Shown here: piece after piece, positions 61,609-64,000 of the stretch
Layout of the letters: every line of letters starts with the position of its first letter
Numbering within the stretch: the stretch's first letter is position 1
Source of the DNA: Eutypa lata
Taxonomy: Eukaryota; Ascomycota; Sordariomycetes; Xylariales; Diatrypaceae
Assembly (NCBI GenBank): GCA_022661535.1
Contig: JAKULF010000005.1
Coordinates: forward strand, 1,302,001 to 1,366,000
DNA length: 64,000 bases
Direction: 5' to 3'
Position numbers and translations under genes: made by a program
The notes under the pieces: generated by a model
The model's input: only the letters and a program-made list of their open reading frames with translations
What the model was told of the DNA's origin: nothing
The model's database searches: none

Positions 61609-63315
61609 TCATGCGATCTCCTTCAGCACACGAACCCTGACCCCCTTAGAGTCCACCGGCCTCAACCCGATGAACGAATCCGAAGTTATTGTAACATCGC
61701 GCTCGCTAGTTTCGAACAACTCCATGTCGACCCTCGAGAAGACCGCCGCGGCCGTCAAGTACATTTCGCCGTACGCTAAGTTGATGCCGATACAGCCGCG
61801 TGCGCCGCGTGAGAATGGCACGAAGCAAGATAACAGACTGTGCTTATTGTCCCCAATCCAGCGTTCCGGTTCGAAAGTGAAAGGGTCCGGGTAATATCTC
61901 TCGTCAGTGTGGATGATATACGAAGATTCGCTGATTACAGTCTGGTTGATATTGAAGTGTTAGTTTATCTTCACGTAGGAGAATATGGTTTGTTTGGACG
62001 AAGAGTTGTGTCCAATTGAAGCGCTTAACTCACTCCTGGAGGCAGTCGGTAGTTGCCGTAAGTCAGCTCCTCGGTAGGTGCTGTGCGAGGTAGCCGACCT
62101 GGAACGCCAAACGCTAGACGGATGCTTTCTTGAATTACTCCTGTCTATGTCAGACATAAAATTGTTAGTCCTCATGCATCCACGAGATACAGTTTCGATT
62201 GCGAAACCCACCAAATACGGAAGTGCCTCAAGCTCAGCAAGGGTAGGCACCTTATCCCTCCCACCATCCGGCATGACAGTCTTCAACTCCTCGCGGACCC
62301 TGCTCAAGATATGCGGATTCGCCAAAACATGGTAGCTCATGGTAGTAAGCGCGCCGGCCGTGGTCTCGGTGCCCGCCCCAATGAAGCTGACGGCCTCCTC
62401 CTTGTAGTACGCCTCGTTCCTGTCCTCGGCCGGCAAGTGCTTGCCGTCGCGCATCTCCCGGAAGACGTTCCGGAGGCCCACCAGCGGCCCCTCCTCCTCG
62501 CGGGCCAGGACCTCGGCTATCTGGCGCCGGATCTGCTCGTCGAACCTCCGGAGCTTCCCGAAGCGCGGGCTGATGCCCTCGAGCACGCGGAGCGGCACCC
62601 CCTGGACCAGGTCCATCAGCCGGGGGAACATGCGACCCCACGCGTGCAGGTGCGTCTCGGGGAAGTCGTCGAACGTCCCCAGGTACTGCGCCTCGTCGCT
62701 GCCCCCGCGCAGCGCCTTCATGCTGTCGGCCCCGAAGCAGTACCGCCCGATGACCTCCTGCGTGAGCCCGTTCCAGAGCGACTTGAGCTCCACGACGGCG
62801 CCCGTGCCACCGGCCGCCCGCCCCAGCCGCCGGTCCGCGTAGTCGCAGGCGATGGCCCAGATGGCCGGCTCCAGGGCGCGGATCGACTGCTTCGAGAAGG
62901 GCGCGGCGATGGCGGCGCGCCGCCGTCGGTGCTGCCGCGCGTCGTACGTGTCGAACATGCTGTTGTCGTGGAAGACCAGGTGCCGCACCTTGTTGCGCGG
63001 GTGCTTCGTCCCGCCCCCCGCCGCGTAGATAGTGTCGTAGAACCCGACGTCGTTCACGTGCACGCCGTTCGGCGTGATGCGCACGATCGGGCCGTACTGC
63101 TCGTGCAGCGCTTTCGTATGGAAGAGCATCTGCCCGCCCTTGATGGCGTCGTAGTAGAACTCGTAGAGGTATGTCAGGGCGGCGAGCTTTGGGCCGGGGA
63201 TCTTAGACAGGGGTGAGAGGTAGAGGCGGTAGATGGATACGCCGATGAGGTAGGAGGTGAAGAGTAGGAGGGCGGCAGGCACAAGGCCAATATCCGGTAG
63301 ATTTTGAATGCTCAT
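61609..63315 (-). CDS. Cytochrome P450 monooxygenase
   Basis: Three exons on the minus strand, 63315-62212, 62144-62034 and 61941-61609, encode 515 residues. Introns of 67 and 92 nt have GTGGGT and GTGAGT donors and TAG and CAG acceptors. An N-terminal membrane anchor (VPAALLLFTSYLIGVSIYRL) precedes the Pro-rich hinge SPLSKIPGPK. The I-helix oxygen-binding motif GAGTETT is at 313-319, the ExxR pair is E374/R377, PERW follows, and the heme loop FSRGARGCIG has the axial Cys455. The N-terminal region resembles fungal trichodiene-oxygenase-like P450s, suggesting terpenoid or polyketide oxidation; the substrate is not predictable. It is ER-bound and needs a P450 reductase. The large first exon is markedly GC-rich while exons 2-3 are nearer the local average. 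Confidence 0.93.
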
Positions 63316-63419
63316 TGTGACTTGTTCGCTGGTTGTAGACGTTGGTTGTAGATGGTTGGATAGTGTTTTATGCCCTTAGTTATGTAGGTATCTTCGTTCC
63401 CTGCGACGAACCTTCATTG

Positions 63420-63427
63420 TTATATAA
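63420..63427 (-). promoter_or_regulatory. TATA box of the P450 gene
   Basis: TTATATAA lies about 105 bases upstream of the P450 ATG on the minus strand. Confidence 0.5.
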
Positions 63428-63572
63428 GGCCGCTTGAACTAGGATCTCGCGAGTCGGGGTCTACTCGCCCTCCGCTGTTTGTAAGATGCTTATGTCTCAT
63501 CCTTAAATTAATTTGCGGCCACATGCATCCATTTATTGGTGTATACATAGATATGCCCGGGGAAAAAGGCTC

Positions 63573-63609
63573 GCCGTGGCACTGAAAGCCCCCCGTGGAG
63601 TGCCACGGC
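63573..63609. repeat. Perfect 11-bp inverted repeat with 15-base loop
   Basis: The arms GCCGTGGCACT (63573-63583) and its exact reverse complement (63599-63609) are GC-rich and would form a stable hairpin. It sits about 150 bases outside the P450 TATA box and could equally be an element end. Confidence 0.85.
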
Positions 63610-64000
63610 ATAGACTTTGGCGCAAATCACCCAGCTGCAACGCCAAGGTAGATCACTCAATTTCATATGCAAGCCGGCGTGTCGGAATCTAATAGAGACC
63701 GCGACCCAGAGGGCAAGGGCTTATGTCCGCGAATTGTATAATAAACACCAAATAGCGGCACTCGATGCACTCCGGGTCAACGACAAAGACACAACCAAAT
63801 ATACCATAAACATGGCAAAGAAATATCGGACTATTGCTCAATATTATAAGATTATGTAAATAGTATTATATAATGCTAAATATATACATAGAAAAGAACA
63901 ATGGCAAGCAACTGACCGGCATTAGGTGCAGCTATATTGTGGTTGTCAAGGCGACTTCGAAACTAGGGGGATGGGAGCTTACACAAGTTTAGGCATCAAT

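Larger units (their letters stand above)
63316..64000. other. P450 promoter and right end of window
   Basis: This contains the P450 promoter, a palindrome at 63573-63609 and a plus-strand frame at 63617-63859 without an ATG at a convincing place. That frame reads as a helical Arg/Lys/Ala-rich peptide of 80 residues (RARAYVRELYNKHQIAALDA) that may be a fragment of a transposon-related gene. Beyond 63840 the DNA is very AT-rich. Confidence 0.45.

Noticed and set aside
62311..63216. 301-codon plus-strand frame opposite the P450
   Set aside because: Antisense shadow of the GC-rich first exon of an unmistakable P450.

Overview
This 64 kb window is nuclear DNA from a filamentous ascomycete (Pezizomycotina, most likely a Sordariomycete). 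The evidence is short spliceosomal introns (49-132 nt inside coding regions) with GTRNGT donors, CTAAC-type branch sites and YAG acceptors; tRNA genes with internal promoters and T-run terminators; and housekeeping proteins that read as their Pezizomycotina forms (Nto1, eIF3a, G-protein gamma, PP1, TORC2 Sin1). Exon structures were worked out by hand from splice signals and reading phase, without transcripts or database searches. Species was not determined.

Layout. 1-3.7 kb: no recognisable gene. 3.7-7.4 kb (+): Nto1-type PHD-finger scaffold of a histone acetyltransferase complex. 9.9 kb (-): tRNA-His(GTG). 10.5-12.4 kb: two broken genes lying head to head, a DUF7708-type P-loop protein (-) and the C-terminal part of an AAA ATPase (+). 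13.0-16.2 kb (-): eIF3a. 18.1-18.5 kb (+): G-protein gamma subunit. 18.5-21.8 kb: microsatellite-rich spacer with a long CA tract and a long GT tract. 21.8-22.6 kb (+): Rdx/SelW-like thioredoxin-fold protein. 24.6-25.8 kb (-): protein phosphatase 1 catalytic subunit. 25.8-31.7 kb: gene-poor spacer. 31.8-35.3 kb (+): NACHT-ankyrin STAND (NLR-like) receptor. 37.1-37.7 kb (+): small zinc-finger-like ORF followed directly by a large inverted repeat. 38.0-40.7 kb (+): Sin1/Avo1. 41.8-43.3 kb (-): divergent protein-kinase-like protein. 44.6 kb (+): intron-containing tRNA-Arg(TCG). 45.0-45.9 kb (-): four-helix membrane protein. 47.8-48.5 kb (+): ATF/CREB-type bZIP. 50.4-51.5 kb (+): inactivated short-chain dehydrogenase. 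53.2-54.6 kb (+): fungal O-methyltransferase. 56.7 kb (+): small Cys-rich ORF. 59.0-59.8 kb (+): Ser/Thr-rich, probably GPI-anchored surface protein. 61.6-63.3 kb (-): cytochrome P450.

How the parts relate. The first half is mostly core cell biology (chromatin, translation, G-protein signalling, PP1 and TORC2 signalling). It is interrupted by accessory genes of the fungal self/non-self or innate-immunity type (NACHT-ANK, plus relics of AAA and DUF7708 families). The right-hand third (bZIP, dead SDR, O-methyltransferase, P450) has the ingredients of secondary metabolism, but they are widely spaced, partly dead and without a backbone synthase, so they are not claimed as a working cluster. The most noteworthy items are the NACHT protein with a long Pro/Ser-rich insertion and an abrupt GC shift, the head-to-head relics, the zinc-finger ORF with its 3' palindrome, and the Rdx protein with a second C-terminal CxxC.
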